Positions 24,249-33,960 of a stretch of 64,000 nucleotides of DNA are shown in pieces. The notes beneath the pieces are model-generated. The model did no database searches, was not told the DNA's origin, and saw only the letters and a program-made list of their open reading frames with translations. Positions within the stretch are counted from its first letter, which is position 1, and each line of letters starts with the position of its first letter. The stretch comes from Castellaniella sp040276065 (lineage in GTDB: Bacteria > Pseudomonadota > Gammaproteobacteria > Burkholderiales > Burkholderiaceae_B): contig NZ_JBELOI010000002.1 in assembly GCF_040276065.1 (NCBI RefSeq), forward strand, positions 1 to 64,000, read 5' to 3'. A program made the translations under genes and the position numbers.

Positions 24249-24881
24249 ATGGTCAGACATAATCCTGTCGCCCGGGCGTGCGCGCCCGTGGCGCGCGGGG
24301 CGGCGATCCTTTCGGGGTACGCGCTGCTCTTTCTGTCGGTGCTGATCACGTATGACGTGATCATGCGCAAGCTGTTCAACACCTCGTCGGTCGGCGCAGA
24401 TGAGATCGGCGGCTACATCGTGGCCGCCATGGCGGCCTTCGGCTTCACTTACGCCTTGCTGCAGCATGCGCACACTCGGATCGATGTCTTTTATCAGTGG
24501 ATGCCCACGCCGGTGCGCGTGGCCGCCAATCTGATGGCCATGGGCGGTTTGTTCCTGTTCGCGGGCTTCATCGCCTGGCGCGGCTGGGGCACGCTGATGG
24601 AGAGCATCGAGTTCGGCAGCGTCGCCAGTACGCCGCTGCACACGCCGCAGTGGATACCGCAATCCATCTGGGTGGCGGGGCTGGCGCTCTTCGGGGTGGT
24701 CTCGTTGATGTTGCTGATCCATGCGCTGTGGCTGGTCCTGCGTGGCCAGTCGCGCCGCTCGCTGCAACTCTACGGCCCCCAGACCCTCGCAGAGGAGATC
24801 GAACGCGAGCGGATGGACGTCGAGGGCCTTGACGACCATCAGCCGGCGCCGCCCGCGTCCCTTTCCGGAGAAACGCGATGA
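24249..24881 (+). CDS. dctQ: TRAP transporter small permease (DctQ type)
   Basis: The 210-residue inner-membrane protein has four hydrophobic segments (near residues 18-40, 58-76, 95-115, 145-165) and the DctQ hallmark of an early YDVIMRKLFN segment followed by GADEIGGY. It links receptor and large permease. It lies 21 bases after dctP with AGGAG before its ATG, and its end overlaps dctM by ATGA. The C-terminal 45 residues are charged and cytoplasmic, longer than usual. Confidence 0.9.
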   Translation: MVRHNPVARACAPVARGAAILSGYALLFLSVLITYDVIMRKLFNTSSVGADEIGGYIVAAMAAFGFTYALLQHAHTRIDVFYQWMPTPVRVAANLMAMGGLFLFAGFIAWRGWGTLMESIEFGSVASTPLHTPQWIPQSIWVAGLALFGVVSLMLLIHALWLVLRGQSRRSLQLYGPQTLAEEIERERMDVEGLDDHQPAPPASLSGETR

Positions 24882-26179
24882 TCGAATTCAGCAGCGCCGT
24901 CATCGGCTTTCTATTGATGCTCGCATTGATGCTCACGGGCATCAGCATCGCCGCGTCCCTGTTTCTGACCGCCGCCTTGGGCGCCCTGGCTTACCTGGGC
25001 CTGCCCACGCTCCTGTCTTTCGGCAACACGATGTGGGGCGTGCTCAACGACTTCATTTTGACGTGTATTCCCTTGTTCATCCTGCTCGGGGAAATCTTGG
25101 TGCGCGCCGGTGTGACCGACCGGATGTACCGGGCCTTGTCCGATTGGCTGGCCCCCTTGCCGGGGGGGCTGCTGCACTCCAACATCGGGGCGTGCTCGAT
25201 CTTTGCCGCCATCTCGGGGTCGTCGGTCGCGACCGCGGCCACCATGGGCACGGTTGCGTTGCCGGCCATGAAGGCGCGCCACTACGACGAGCGACTGGTG
25301 CTGGGCTCCGTGGCCGCCGGCGGCACTCTGGGCATCCTGATTCCGCCCAGCATCAACATGATCGTCTACGGCGCCATCACCAATACCTCGATCGGCAAGC
25401 TGTTCATCGCCGGGATCGTGCCCGGTCTGCTGTTGGCGGGACTGTTCATGCTGCTGATCTTGGTGATGTGCGTGATCAAGCCTTCGCTGGCCGGCGACAA
25501 GGAGCCGCCGCAGCCGATGCGCGAGAAGCTGCGCAACCTGGCGGGCTTTATTCCCCCCGGGCTCGTGTTCTTTGTCGTCATGGGCGGCATCTACCTGGGC
25601 TGGGCCACGCCGACCGAGGCGGCGGCGCTGGGCGTGGTGATGTCGATGCTGGTCGCGGCCTGGTACCGCAAGCTGACCATCCAGATGCTGCACGAAGCGT
25701 TCCTCGCGACCATGCGCACCACCGCCATGGTGCTGCTGATCATTGTCGCGGCCTTTTTCCTGAACTATGTGATCGGGATGCTGGGCGTGCCCCAGACCGT
25801 GTCGGCCTATGTGGCCGAACTGGGCACCTCGCCGCTGGAGACCATCTGGATCCTGGTGATCTTCTACCTGATCCTGGGTTGTTTCCTCGAGACCCTGTCG
25901 ATGATGATCGCGACGGTGCCGGTGATCGTGCCGCTGGTCGTGTCCCTGGGCTATGACCCGGTCTGGTTCGGGATCTTTCTCGTCATTATGATGGAGCTGT
26001 CCCTGATCACGCCGCCCGTGGGGATGAACCTGTATGTCGTGCAGGGCATCCGCGGCGGGGGCTCGGTCATTGACGTCATCCGTGGCGCCATGCCGTTTGT
26101 GCTGGTCATGCTGGTGCTGACTGCGCTGATTATCTATTTCCCCGGCATCGCTTTGTGGTTGCCGAGCAAGATTTCATAG
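24878..26179 (+). CDS. dctM: TRAP transporter large permease (DctM type)
   Basis: The 433-residue integral membrane protein is the sodium-coupled transport subunit. It has about 11-12 hydrophobic segments and DctM signatures: LFILLGEILVRAGVTDRMYRAL, SGSSVATAATMGTVALPAM, LGILIPPSINMIVYG and GVATPTEA-like GWATPTEAAALG. It completes the DctPQM operon, followed by a GC stem-loop and an Asp/Glu-racemase-family gene. Confidence 0.93.
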   Translation: MIEFSSAVIGFLLMLALMLTGISIAASLFLTAALGALAYLGLPTLLSFGNTMWGVLNDFILTCIPLFILLGEILVRAGVTDRMYRALSDWLAPLPGGLLHSNIGACSIFAAISGSSVATAATMGTVALPAMKARHYDERLVLGSVAAGGTLGILIPPSINMIVYGAITNTSIGKLFIAGIVPGLLLAGLFMLLILVMCVIKPSLAGDKEPPQPMREKLRNLAGFIPPGLVFFVVMGGIYLGWATPTEAAALGVVMSMLVAAWYRKLTIQMLHEAFLATMRTTAMVLLIIVAAFFLNYVIGMLGVPQTVSAYVAELGTSPLETIWILVIFYLILGCFLETLSMMIATVPVIVPLVVSLGYDPVWFGIFLVIMMELSLITPPVGMNLYVVQGIRGGGSVIDVIRGAMPFVLVMLVLTALIIYFPGIALWLPSKIS

Positions 26180-26200
26180 GACCGCCCCGGGGCGAAACGT

Positions 26201-26222
26201 TGCGCGCGTGAGCGCGCAACGC
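26201..26222 (+). terminator. Stem-loop with GTGA loop after dctM
   Basis: GTTGCGCGC and GCGCGCAAC make a perfect 9-base stem capped by GTGA, a GNRA-class tetraloop. It stands 21 bases after the dctM stop and before the next gene on the same strand. GCCATTGTTT follows, a weak U-run at best, so it could be a partial terminator or an mRNA-stabilising element between cistrons. Confidence 0.5.
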
Positions 26223-26244
26223 CATTGTTTAAAGGTCATTCGTC

Positions 26245-26973
26245 ATGAGTAAACGCATTTTGCTGGGCATGTTGACGCCCTCGTCCAATACCTCGCTCGA
26301 GCCGCTGACCAGCGCCATCGTCAGCGAACTGCCCGGGGTGTCGGCGCATTTCTCGCGCTTCACGGTCACCGAGATCTCGCTCGAGGATCGCGCCCTCGGG
26401 CAGTTCGACGATACCAAGGTTCTCGAGGCCGCCAAGCTGCTGGCCGATGCGCGGGTCGATGTGATCGGCTGGAGCGGCACGGCGGCGAGCTGGCTGGGCT
26501 TCGATGCCGACGAAAAGCTCTGCCGGCGCATCACCGAGGCCACCGGCATTCCCGCGACCACGTCGGTGCTGGCCTTGAACGAGATCCTGCACAAGACCGG
26601 CGTCGAGACCCTGGGCCTGATCAGCCCCTACCTGAAGTCCGTCCAGGACAAGATTATCGAGAACTACGGGCGTGCCGGGATCCGGATCCCGGCCGAGCGT
26701 CACCTGGGCCTGCACGTCAATTATTCGTTCGCCGAGGTCACCGAGGCGCAGATCCTCGAGATGGCCGGCGAGGTGGCGGCGCAGCGTCCTGACGCCATGA
26801 CGGTCATGTGCACGAACCTGAAGGGCGCGCAGCTCGCGGCGCGCATCGAGGAGGAAACCGGAATTCCGCTGTATGACTCGGTGTCCACGGTCGTCTGGAA
26901 GTCGCTGCTGATGGCCGGCTTCGATGTGCGTGCGGTCAAGGGGTGGGGCAGCCTCTTTCAGAAGGTGTCCTGA
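26245..26973 (+). CDS. Asp/Glu racemase superfamily enzyme (maleate isomerase/arylmalonate decarboxylase-like)
   Basis: The 242-residue protein begins LLGMLTPSSNTSLEPLTSAI, the maleate cis-trans isomerase style N-terminus. The superfamily normally uses two cysteines. Here the first position is S77 (in VIGWSGTAASW) and only C189 (VMCTNLKGA) is kept. That one-cysteine pattern is like arylmalonate decarboxylase, which protonates from one face only, rather than racemases and maleate isomerase. It would act on a small dicarboxylic or 2-substituted acid produced by the adjacent hydantoinase, amidase and cyclase, probably after import by the TRAP system upstream. Which of the activities it has cannot be decided here. 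Confidence 0.7.
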   Translation: MSKRILLGMLTPSSNTSLEPLTSAIVSELPGVSAHFSRFTVTEISLEDRALGQFDDTKVLEAAKLLADARVDVIGWSGTAASWLGFDADEKLCRRITEATGIPATTSVLALNEILHKTGVETLGLISPYLKSVQDKIIENYGRAGIRIPAERHLGLHVNYSFAEVTEAQILEMAGEVAAQRPDAMTVMCTNLKGAQLAARIEEETGIPLYDSVSTVVWKSLLMAGFDVRAVKGWGSLFQKVS

Positions 26974-27031
26974 GCGCGCGGGCGCCAGCCTGGGGACGAG
27001 CCCGGCGTCGGCGTGCGCCCTGGTCGTGGCC

Positions 27032-28479
<1,448 letters not shown>

Positions 28480-28483
<4 letters not shown>

Positions 28484-29253
28484 TCCTCGACGAAGGCCAC
28501 GGGACGGCACCAGCCGCCCGAGGCGCGCTCGATCAGGATTGGAAAAACCCCGATCTTGAAGCCATGCGCGGGCAGCTCGTTCAAGCGGGCCATTTTCTCG
28601 ACGTGGCAATATTCCTTGTCGCGTCCGGCGTAGTGCCCGGGGAAGAACGCGGCCTTGTCGCCGTTCTTGAGGGCCTCGGCCATGGTCGGGATGGGGATGT
28701 CCCAGCCCCAGCCGTCCGTGCCCATCATGCGGATGCCCTGCTCGATGAGCCACAGCGTCGATTCGCGGCCCATGCCCGGGTGGCGCATCACCCAGTCCAC
28801 CTTGTCGAAATCGAGCCACCGGTCGGTGCGGATCAGGACGATGTCGCCGGGCTTGAGCTGGTAGTCGATCTTTTTCAGTGCGTCCTTCAGGTCGTCCACC
28901 CCGATGACCCGGCCCGCCTCCATCCACGAGAAATCCAGCACGACGCCGTCGCCGTAGCACCATTCCAGGGGAATCTGGTCGATGGTCTTGGCCGGCTTGC
29001 CCTCGGAGGTGGGGCCGTAGTGGATCGGCGCGTCCATGTGGGTGCCGGCGTGTGTCGAGAGCGTGACGCGCTCCATGGCGGCATGCACCCCGGGCAGGGG
29101 CAGGTCGTCGGGCTGGATCCCGTAGGCCTTGGCGCGCAGTCGGCCCATTTCGATATGGTCGGTGTATTCGATATGCTGCTCTTGCGTATCGAAGGAGGCG
29201 TTGCGAATGGGCAGGCTCAAATCCACCAAGCGTAATTTCTTGCCTTCAGACAT
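28480..29253 (-). CDS. Cyclase-family hydrolase (kynurenine formamidase/isatin hydrolase fold)
   Basis: The 257-residue protein has the metal motif HAGTHMDAPIHYG that defines the family (PF04199), plus GDIVLIRTDR and a GTDGWGWDIP turn. Members open cyclic or formyl amides using manganese or zinc. Here it is the first gene of a two-gene operon with an amidase, divergent from a GntR regulator. AGGAG lies 8 bases before the ATG at 29253; the frame is open for 96 bases further but without a better start. Likely step: ring opening or deformylation upstream of the amidase. Confidence 0.8.
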
Positions 29254-29644
29254 ATCGGTCTCCTGTGGCGTGTGACGGGCTCGGACAACGATTGGCAGAT
29301 AGGCTGGATTCTGGCTAGCCAGAGGTAGTTTCAGCCTTATTGTCTCCAATCACATATTGTTTTGCATACAAGTAGAATACTGCCTTGTTTTATCCTTGTC
29401 AAAGCCTGGTGACATGGGGGAAGGGCGCGCCGCCGCTTGCGGGCGCTGTCGTGGGAGGCCAGGATCGGGCGGGACCTCCCGGGAACCCGATGAACGGCTG
29501 GAAGGGGGAGGTGGCTAGGATGGTTGTCTTATAGAAAATGGATTGATTGTGTACAACTATTGAGCAAAACCCTCGAAATAGCCGTACAATTTGGGTGGCA
29601 CGGCACACCATCCCGCCAATTCGAGACTCATCGCGATCATCAAT
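29254..29644. promoter_or_regulatory. Divergent control region of the cyclase-amidase operon and its GntR gene
   Basis: No gene is seen. TTGCATACAA at 29362-29371 lies on the cyclase side and TTGTGTACAA at 29547-29556 on the regulator side; TTGTCTCCAA at 29340-29349 is a weaker variant. These resemble the TTGTACACAA operator in the TRAP promoter at 23050-23059, so one GntR protein probably controls all three promoters. The central part (about 29400-29510) is GC-rich without a recognisable feature. Confidence 0.55.
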
Positions 29645-30361
29645 ATGCTCCCACATAGTGTGAAAAAGGCCCCTCGGCAGAAGGCGGCGAAACCCGGAAT
29701 GGATAGCGAGGCGATCTACCAGCGCATCCAGACCGGCATCCTCGAGCGGCGGCTACTGCCGGGTGCCAAGCTGGCCGAGGAACGGCTGGCCGAGGTCACC
29801 GGTGTCAGCCGGACCAAGATCCGGCAAGTACTGGCGCGCCTCGCCCACGAGCGGGTGGTCACGCTGATCCCGAACCGCGGGGCCTACGTTGCCCGGCCGT
29901 CGGTCGACGAGGCGCGCGAAATGTTCGAGACCCGCCGTCTGCTCGAGCCGTCGCTGGTGGCCAAACTGTGCCGCCAGGCGACTCCTGGGGACATTACGGT
30001 GCTGCGCGCCCATATTGCCCAGGAACAGGCCGCCCGCCAGAGGGATGACCTGCGCAGCATCATCCGGCTGTCGGGCGAGTTCCACATCCATCTGGTCGAT
30101 ATGGTGTCCAGCGGTATCCTCAAGCGCGTGATCCGCGAGTTGACCTCCCTGACCTGCCTGATCATCACGCTGTACGACAAGCCGACCGCGCCCGCCTGCC
30201 CACAGAGCGAGCACACGGACCTCGTCGACCTGATCGAGGCCGGCGACGCGGAGGGCGCCAGCCAGCACATGCTCAACCATCTCCTGCACATCGAGCACAC
30301 GCTCGACCTGGACGGCGAGCTCCAGGCTGCACCGGATTTCGAGACGATTTTCGCGGACTGA
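29645..30361 (+). CDS. GntR-family regulator, FCD type
   Basis: The 238-residue protein has an N-terminal winged helix (IYQRIQTGILERRLLPGAKL, EERLAEVTGVSRTKIRQVLARL, IPNRGAYVARPS) and a C-terminal all-helical FCD ligand domain with metal-type residues (SGEFHIHLVDM, SEHTDLVDLIEAGD). Such proteins usually repress catabolic genes until a small carboxylic acid binds. The start at 29645 is chosen by alignment to the family; the frame is open to a TTG at 29591. It is divergent from the cyclase-amidase operon, and its likely sites recur at the TRAP promoter. Confidence 0.85.
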   Translation: MLPHSVKKAPRQKAAKPGMDSEAIYQRIQTGILERRLLPGAKLAEERLAEVTGVSRTKIRQVLARLAHERVVTLIPNRGAYVARPSVDEAREMFETRRLLEPSLVAKLCRQATPGDITVLRAHIAQEQAARQRDDLRSIIRLSGEFHIHLVDMVSSGILKRVIRELTSLTCLIITLYDKPTAPACPQSEHTDLVDLIEAGDAEGASQHMLNHLLHIEHTLDLDGELQAAPDFETIFAD

Positions 30362-30415
30362 ACACCGACCGGGGCTCACGGCACGGGTTGCCAGGTGGGC
30401 TCCGCAGGGCCCAAA

Positions 30416-30433
30416 TAAATAGTTTACTATTTA
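30416..30433. promoter_or_regulatory. Palindromic operator upstream of ohrR
   Basis: TAAATAGT and ACTATTTA are exact inverted arms around TT, ending 26 bases before the ohrR start. MarR-family OhrR proteins bind A/T-rich palindromes at their own promoter, so this is probably the autoregulatory site. A second, less perfect element (TGCAATTTACAATGCA) overlaps the start region. Confidence 0.55.
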
Positions 30434-30459
30434 ATAGTGTGCAATTTACAATGCAGGCC

Positions 30460-30927
30460 ATGAGCTCGCAGACCCAAGACCTCCGCACGGCATCCGATGC
30501 GCTCCTCGCCCTGGACGCCCAGCTCTGTTTTGCCCTTTATTCCACTCATTTGGCGATGGGCAAGGTGTATCGCCGCTTCCTGTCCGATCTGGGCCTGACG
30601 TATCCGCAGTATCTGGTGATGCTGGTGCTCTGGGAGGCAGATGGCCTGTCGGTTTCCCAGCTTGGCGAGCGCCTATACCTGGATTCGGCCACCTTGACGC
30701 CGCTGCTCAAGCGTTTGCAGGCATCGGGGTTGGTGGCGCGCGAGCGTTGCCCCGAGGACGAGCGCCGCGTCCTGCTGCGCCTGACCGAGGCCGGGCGCGC
30801 ATTGCGCGCCCGGGCGCTGGCCGTGCCCCAGGGTGTGATCTGCGCGACAGGATGCGCGCCCGAGCACCTGCAAGGCTTGAAGGCCGGGCTCGAGGCCCTG
30901 CGCTTGAATTTGATGCGGCCGGAGTGA
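30460..30927 (+). CDS. ohrR: Organic-hydroperoxide-sensing repressor OhrR (MarR family)
   Basis: The 155-residue MarR-type repressor keeps the peroxide-sensing cysteine in LDAQLCFALYSTHLA (C23 from this start), placed like that of known OhrR proteins. The wing region reads DSATLTPLLKRLQASGLV and RCPEDERRVLLRLTEAG. Oxidation of the cysteine releases the DNA and turns on ohr. An ATG at 30451 is an equally possible start. The ohr gene follows on the same strand after about 100 bases, the common arrangement. Confidence 0.9.
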   Translation: MSSQTQDLRTASDALLALDAQLCFALYSTHLAMGKVYRRFLSDLGLTYPQYLVMLVLWEADGLSVSQLGERLYLDSATLTPLLKRLQASGLVARERCPEDERRVLLRLTEAGRALRARALAVPQGVICATGCAPEHLQGLKAGLEALRLNLMRPE

Positions 30928-31026
30928 TTGCCCCGCCGCCGCGACCGGTGGCGAGGCGCTCGGCCTGGGACATTGCCGTGGTGTGGTGCGGGCAGTGTCC
31001 TCAACCCGCACCACAAGGAGAACCCC

Positions 31027-31452
31027 ATGACAGTTGAAAATGTCCTCTACACCGCGCATGCCAAGGCCACCGGAGGCCGCGAAGGCAGCGCGAAATCCTC
31101 GGACGGCCGCCTGACCGTCACGCTTTCCACGCCCAAGGAGCTGGGCGGCGCCGGCGGCGCCGGCACGAATCCCGAGCAGTTGTTCGCGGTTGGCTATTCC
31201 GCGTGCTTTCTGGGGGCGCTGAAGCTCGTCGCCGGGCAGGAAAAGGTCACTCTGCCGACCGACACCAGCATTGATGGCGCCGTGGGCATCGGGCCAATCC
31301 CGACGGGCTTCGGCATCCGGGTGGAGCTCAAGATCTCGGCGCCCGGCGTCGACCGCAAGACCCTCGAGGGCCTGGTGCAAAAGGCGCACGTCGTCTGCCC
31401 CTACTCGAATGCGACGCGCGGCAACATCGATGTGACCTTGACGGTGGTGTGA
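31027..31452 (+). CDS. ohr: Organic hydroperoxide reductase Ohr
   Basis: Ohr is a thiol peroxidase that reduces fatty-acid and other organic hydroperoxides, using lipoylated proteins as electron source. The 141-residue protein has both catalytic cysteines, C60 in GYSACFLGAL and C124 in VVCPYSNATRGN. AAGGAG precedes the ATG at 31027 by 7 bases. It lies 99 bases after ohrR. Confidence 0.95.
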   Translation: MTVENVLYTAHAKATGGREGSAKSSDGRLTVTLSTPKELGGAGGAGTNPEQLFAVGYSACFLGALKLVAGQEKVTLPTDTSIDGAVGIGPIPTGFGIRVELKISAPGVDRKTLEGLVQKAHVVCPYSNATRGNIDVTLTVV

Positions 31453-31467
31453 CCCAGCGGGATCCCT

Positions 31468-31500
31468 GGCCGGGCGGCCGCCCTCGCGGCTTGCCCGGCC
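31468..31500 (+). terminator. GC stem-loop after ohr
   Basis: GGCCGGGC (31468-31475) and GCCCGGCC (31493-31500) are exact inverted arms, 15 bases after the ohr stop; GGGCCATTTCC follows. It is a candidate terminator with only a short U-run. Confidence 0.4.
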
Positions 31501-31618
31501 GGGCCATTTCCGGCGGCGGTCATGGATTCGCCACGCCGTCCTTGTCAGCGGCCGGCGCTTGACGGAGAATTCGGGGATCGTTCTTCAGTAGACTGAATGC
31601 CCTCATAAGGAGACCTGA

Positions 31619-32740
31619 ATGTCCACACGCACCATTCCGCCGTTTCGCGCCGACCACGTCGGCAGCTTTTTGCGGCCCGTCTATCTGCTGGAGGCGCGGG
31701 AGCGCCGCGCCAAGGGTGAGATCGATGCCGCCGCCCTGCGTGCGGTCGAGGACCGCGCCATTGCCGAAGTCGTCCGCTTCCAAGAGGACATCGGCCTGAA
31801 ATCCGTGACGGACGGCGAGTTCCGACGCACCTATTTCCATCTCGATTTCCTGGAGCAGCTCGACGGCGTGGCAACCGATGCCCCCGGCGTGGTGACGGGG
31901 GCGGACGGCAAAGAACATCTCGCTCCGCCGACGATCCGCGTGACTGGCAAGGTGCGCCACGCGCGCGACATCCAGCGCGCCGATTTCGAATACCTGGCGA
32001 GCCAGGTCTCGGCGGGTCATACGCCCAAGGTCACTATTCCCTCACCCACCATGCTGCATTTCCGGGGCGGACGCGCCGGCATCGACGCCGTGGCCTATCC
32101 CGAGCTCGAGCCTGATTTCTACGAGGACGTGGCCGACGCATATGGCCAGGAGCTGCGCAGCCTGTTCGACGCTGGCTGCCGCTATGTGCAGATGGACGAT
32201 ACCAACTTGGCGTATCTGTGCGATGGACGCATGCGCGAGGCGGCCAAGGCGCGCGGCGACGATCCGAACGAACTGCCGCACCGCTATGCCAAGTTCATCA
32301 ACCGCGTGGTGGCGCGCAAGCCCGAGGGCATGGTGCTGGCCATGCACCTGTGTCGCGGCAATTTCAAGAGCACGTATGCGGCCGAGGGCAACTACGAGCC
32401 GGTGGCTGAGGCGCTGCTGTCGGAAATGCACCTGGATGCGTATTTCATGGAGTACGACGACGATCGCAGCGGGGATTTCCGGCCTCTGCGCTTTTTGCCG
32501 GCCAACAAGATCGTGGTGCTGGGCCTGGTCACCACCAAGTTCGGCGCCCTCGAATCCAAGGACGAGCTCAAGCGCCGTATCGACGAGGCGGCCAAATACG
32601 CGCCTCTCGAGCAGTTGGCCCTCTCGCCGCAATGCGGGTTCTCGAGCACGGTGCACGGCAACAACGTGGCTGTCGAGGACCAGCGCGCCAAGCTGCGGCT
32701 GGTGGTCGAGACCGCCCGCGAGGTCTGGGGCGACGCCTGA
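31619..32740 (+). CDS. MetE C-terminal-like methyltransferase (cobalamin-independent methionine synthase family)
   Basis: The 373-residue protein resembles the C-terminal catalytic half of MetE, like the stand-alone YxjG/YxjH group: PPFRADHVGSFLRP at the start, EFRRTYFHLDFLE, a zinc-site stretch MHLCRGNFKS and the last cysteine in SPQCGFSST. It lacks the N-terminal folate-binding half of MetE (about 750 residues in full). It may transfer a methyl group to a thiol from a non-folate donor. Its ATG follows AAGGAG by 7 bases. It stands alone between ohr and a convergent transporter gene, so context gives little help. Confidence 0.8.
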   Translation: MSTRTIPPFRADHVGSFLRPVYLLEARERRAKGEIDAAALRAVEDRAIAEVVRFQEDIGLKSVTDGEFRRTYFHLDFLEQLDGVATDAPGVVTGADGKEHLAPPTIRVTGKVRHARDIQRADFEYLASQVSAGHTPKVTIPSPTMLHFRGGRAGIDAVAYPELEPDFYEDVADAYGQELRSLFDAGCRYVQMDDTNLAYLCDGRMREAAKARGDDPNELPHRYAKFINRVVARKPEGMVLAMHLCRGNFKSTYAAEGNYEPVAEALLSEMHLDAYFMEYDDDRSGDFRPLRFLPANKIVVLGLVTTKFGALESKDELKRRIDEAAKYAPLEQLALSPQCGFSSTVHGNNVAVEDQRAKLRLVVETAREVWGDA

Positions 32741-32779
32741 ATGCCCGTGTCCGCGCCGCCGTCGCGGCGGCAGCGGGCC

Positions 32780-33718
32780 TCAGCTCACCTTGGCCTTAGG
32801 GACCGGCGCCGGCCGCCGGCGCCACTCGACGGCGCCGATCGCGATGCCGCTGCCGCAGACCACGGCGATCCCCAGCCAAGTGAGGGCGTCGGGGAAATCA
32901 CCCCAAACCATCCAGCCCAGGGCCGCGGCGGCAACGATTTGCAGGTAGATGAACGGGGCGAGCATCGAGGCCGGGGCCAGGCGATAGGCCTGGATCTGCA
33001 TGAGGTGGCCCAGCGCGCCCCAGACACCGGTGCTCAGCAGCACCGACCACTCCAGGACGCCGAATTCCCGCAGCACCGGCCAAGCGTTCGGCAGGGTGAA
33101 GGGCAGTGCCAAGGTCATGCAGGTCGCCCCCACACCGCCGCTCCAGACCATGGTGGTCATGGGATTGTCGATGGCGACTCGGCGGGTGCACAGATATTGG
33201 GTCGCGAACAGCAGGGCCGTGCATAGGCCCAGCGCCACGCCGATGGGATCCAGGCCGCTGCCGGGCCGGATAATGACCAGTATGCCCATGAACCCGCCCA
33301 GCGCCGCGAGCCAGCGCGACAGCCGCGGAGGCTCGCCGAGGAGCCACGGGGCGCAGGCGAGCATGATGAGGGGCGCCAGGAAATTGATCGAGGTCGCCTC
33401 GGCTTGCGGCAGGTAGCTCAGGGCGGAAAAAAACGTGAAGGTGGAGCTGAACATCACGATGCCCCGCAGCACTTGCGCATAGGGCCGTTGCGTCTGCAGC
33501 AGTTTGCTCAGGCTGCGGGGGCGGATCAGCGCCAGCACCAGCACTATGTGGACGAAGAACCTCACCCAGCAAAGAAAAGTCAGCGGTAGGCCGACGGCCA
33601 TGATCCATTTGCCTGAGGCATCCAGCGTGGATAGCGACCAGGACGACAGCACAACCAAGGCGATGCCGGCAAAGGGTGATCGGCCGAGCGTGGTCTGTGG
33701 GGAAGGCGTGGGGGGCAT
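32780..33718 (-). CDS. DMT-superfamily transporter (two EamA domains)
   Basis: The 312-residue protein has ten hydrophobic segments in two five-helix EamA repeats (about 15-145 and 160-295), including SSWSLSTLDASGKW and the LAPLIMLACAPWLLGE loop at the end of the first repeat. Such proteins export or import amino acids and metabolites. It converges with the MetE-like gene; the substrate is unknown. Confidence 0.85.
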   Translation of the reverse strand: MPPTPSPQTTLGRSPFAGIALVVLSSWSLSTLDASGKWIMAVGLPLTFLCWVRFFVHIVLVLALIRPRSLSKLLQTQRPYAQVLRGIVMFSSTFTFFSALSYLPQAEATSINFLAPLIMLACAPWLLGEPPRLSRWLAALGGFMGILVIIRPGSGLDPIGVALGLCTALLFATQYLCTRRVAIDNPMTTMVWSGGVGATCMTLALPFTLPNAWPVLREFGVLEWSVLLSTGVWGALGHLMQIQAYRLAPASMLAPFIYLQIVAAAALGWMVWGDFPDALTWLGIAVVCGSGIAIGAVEWRRRPAPVPKAKVS

Positions 33719-33960
33719 GTTGCTGCTGAGAAGAACCTTTGTGGATACACCTTAACCGATAATCAAGCCCGGCCTTGGGCTGATCACACGATATTCCACG
33801 AGGCTGTCGCTTTTCCGACAATGTCTTGTCCGGCTCGGACCATTGGCGGCGTGAAAGGCTGATGTGCGGGGATTAGATATAGATCATGAAACCCTCTTGT
33901 AGGGATGGTTAATATCCTGGAGTACGCCCTTGCGGCCAACCCAGAAACGGAGGCGATCTT

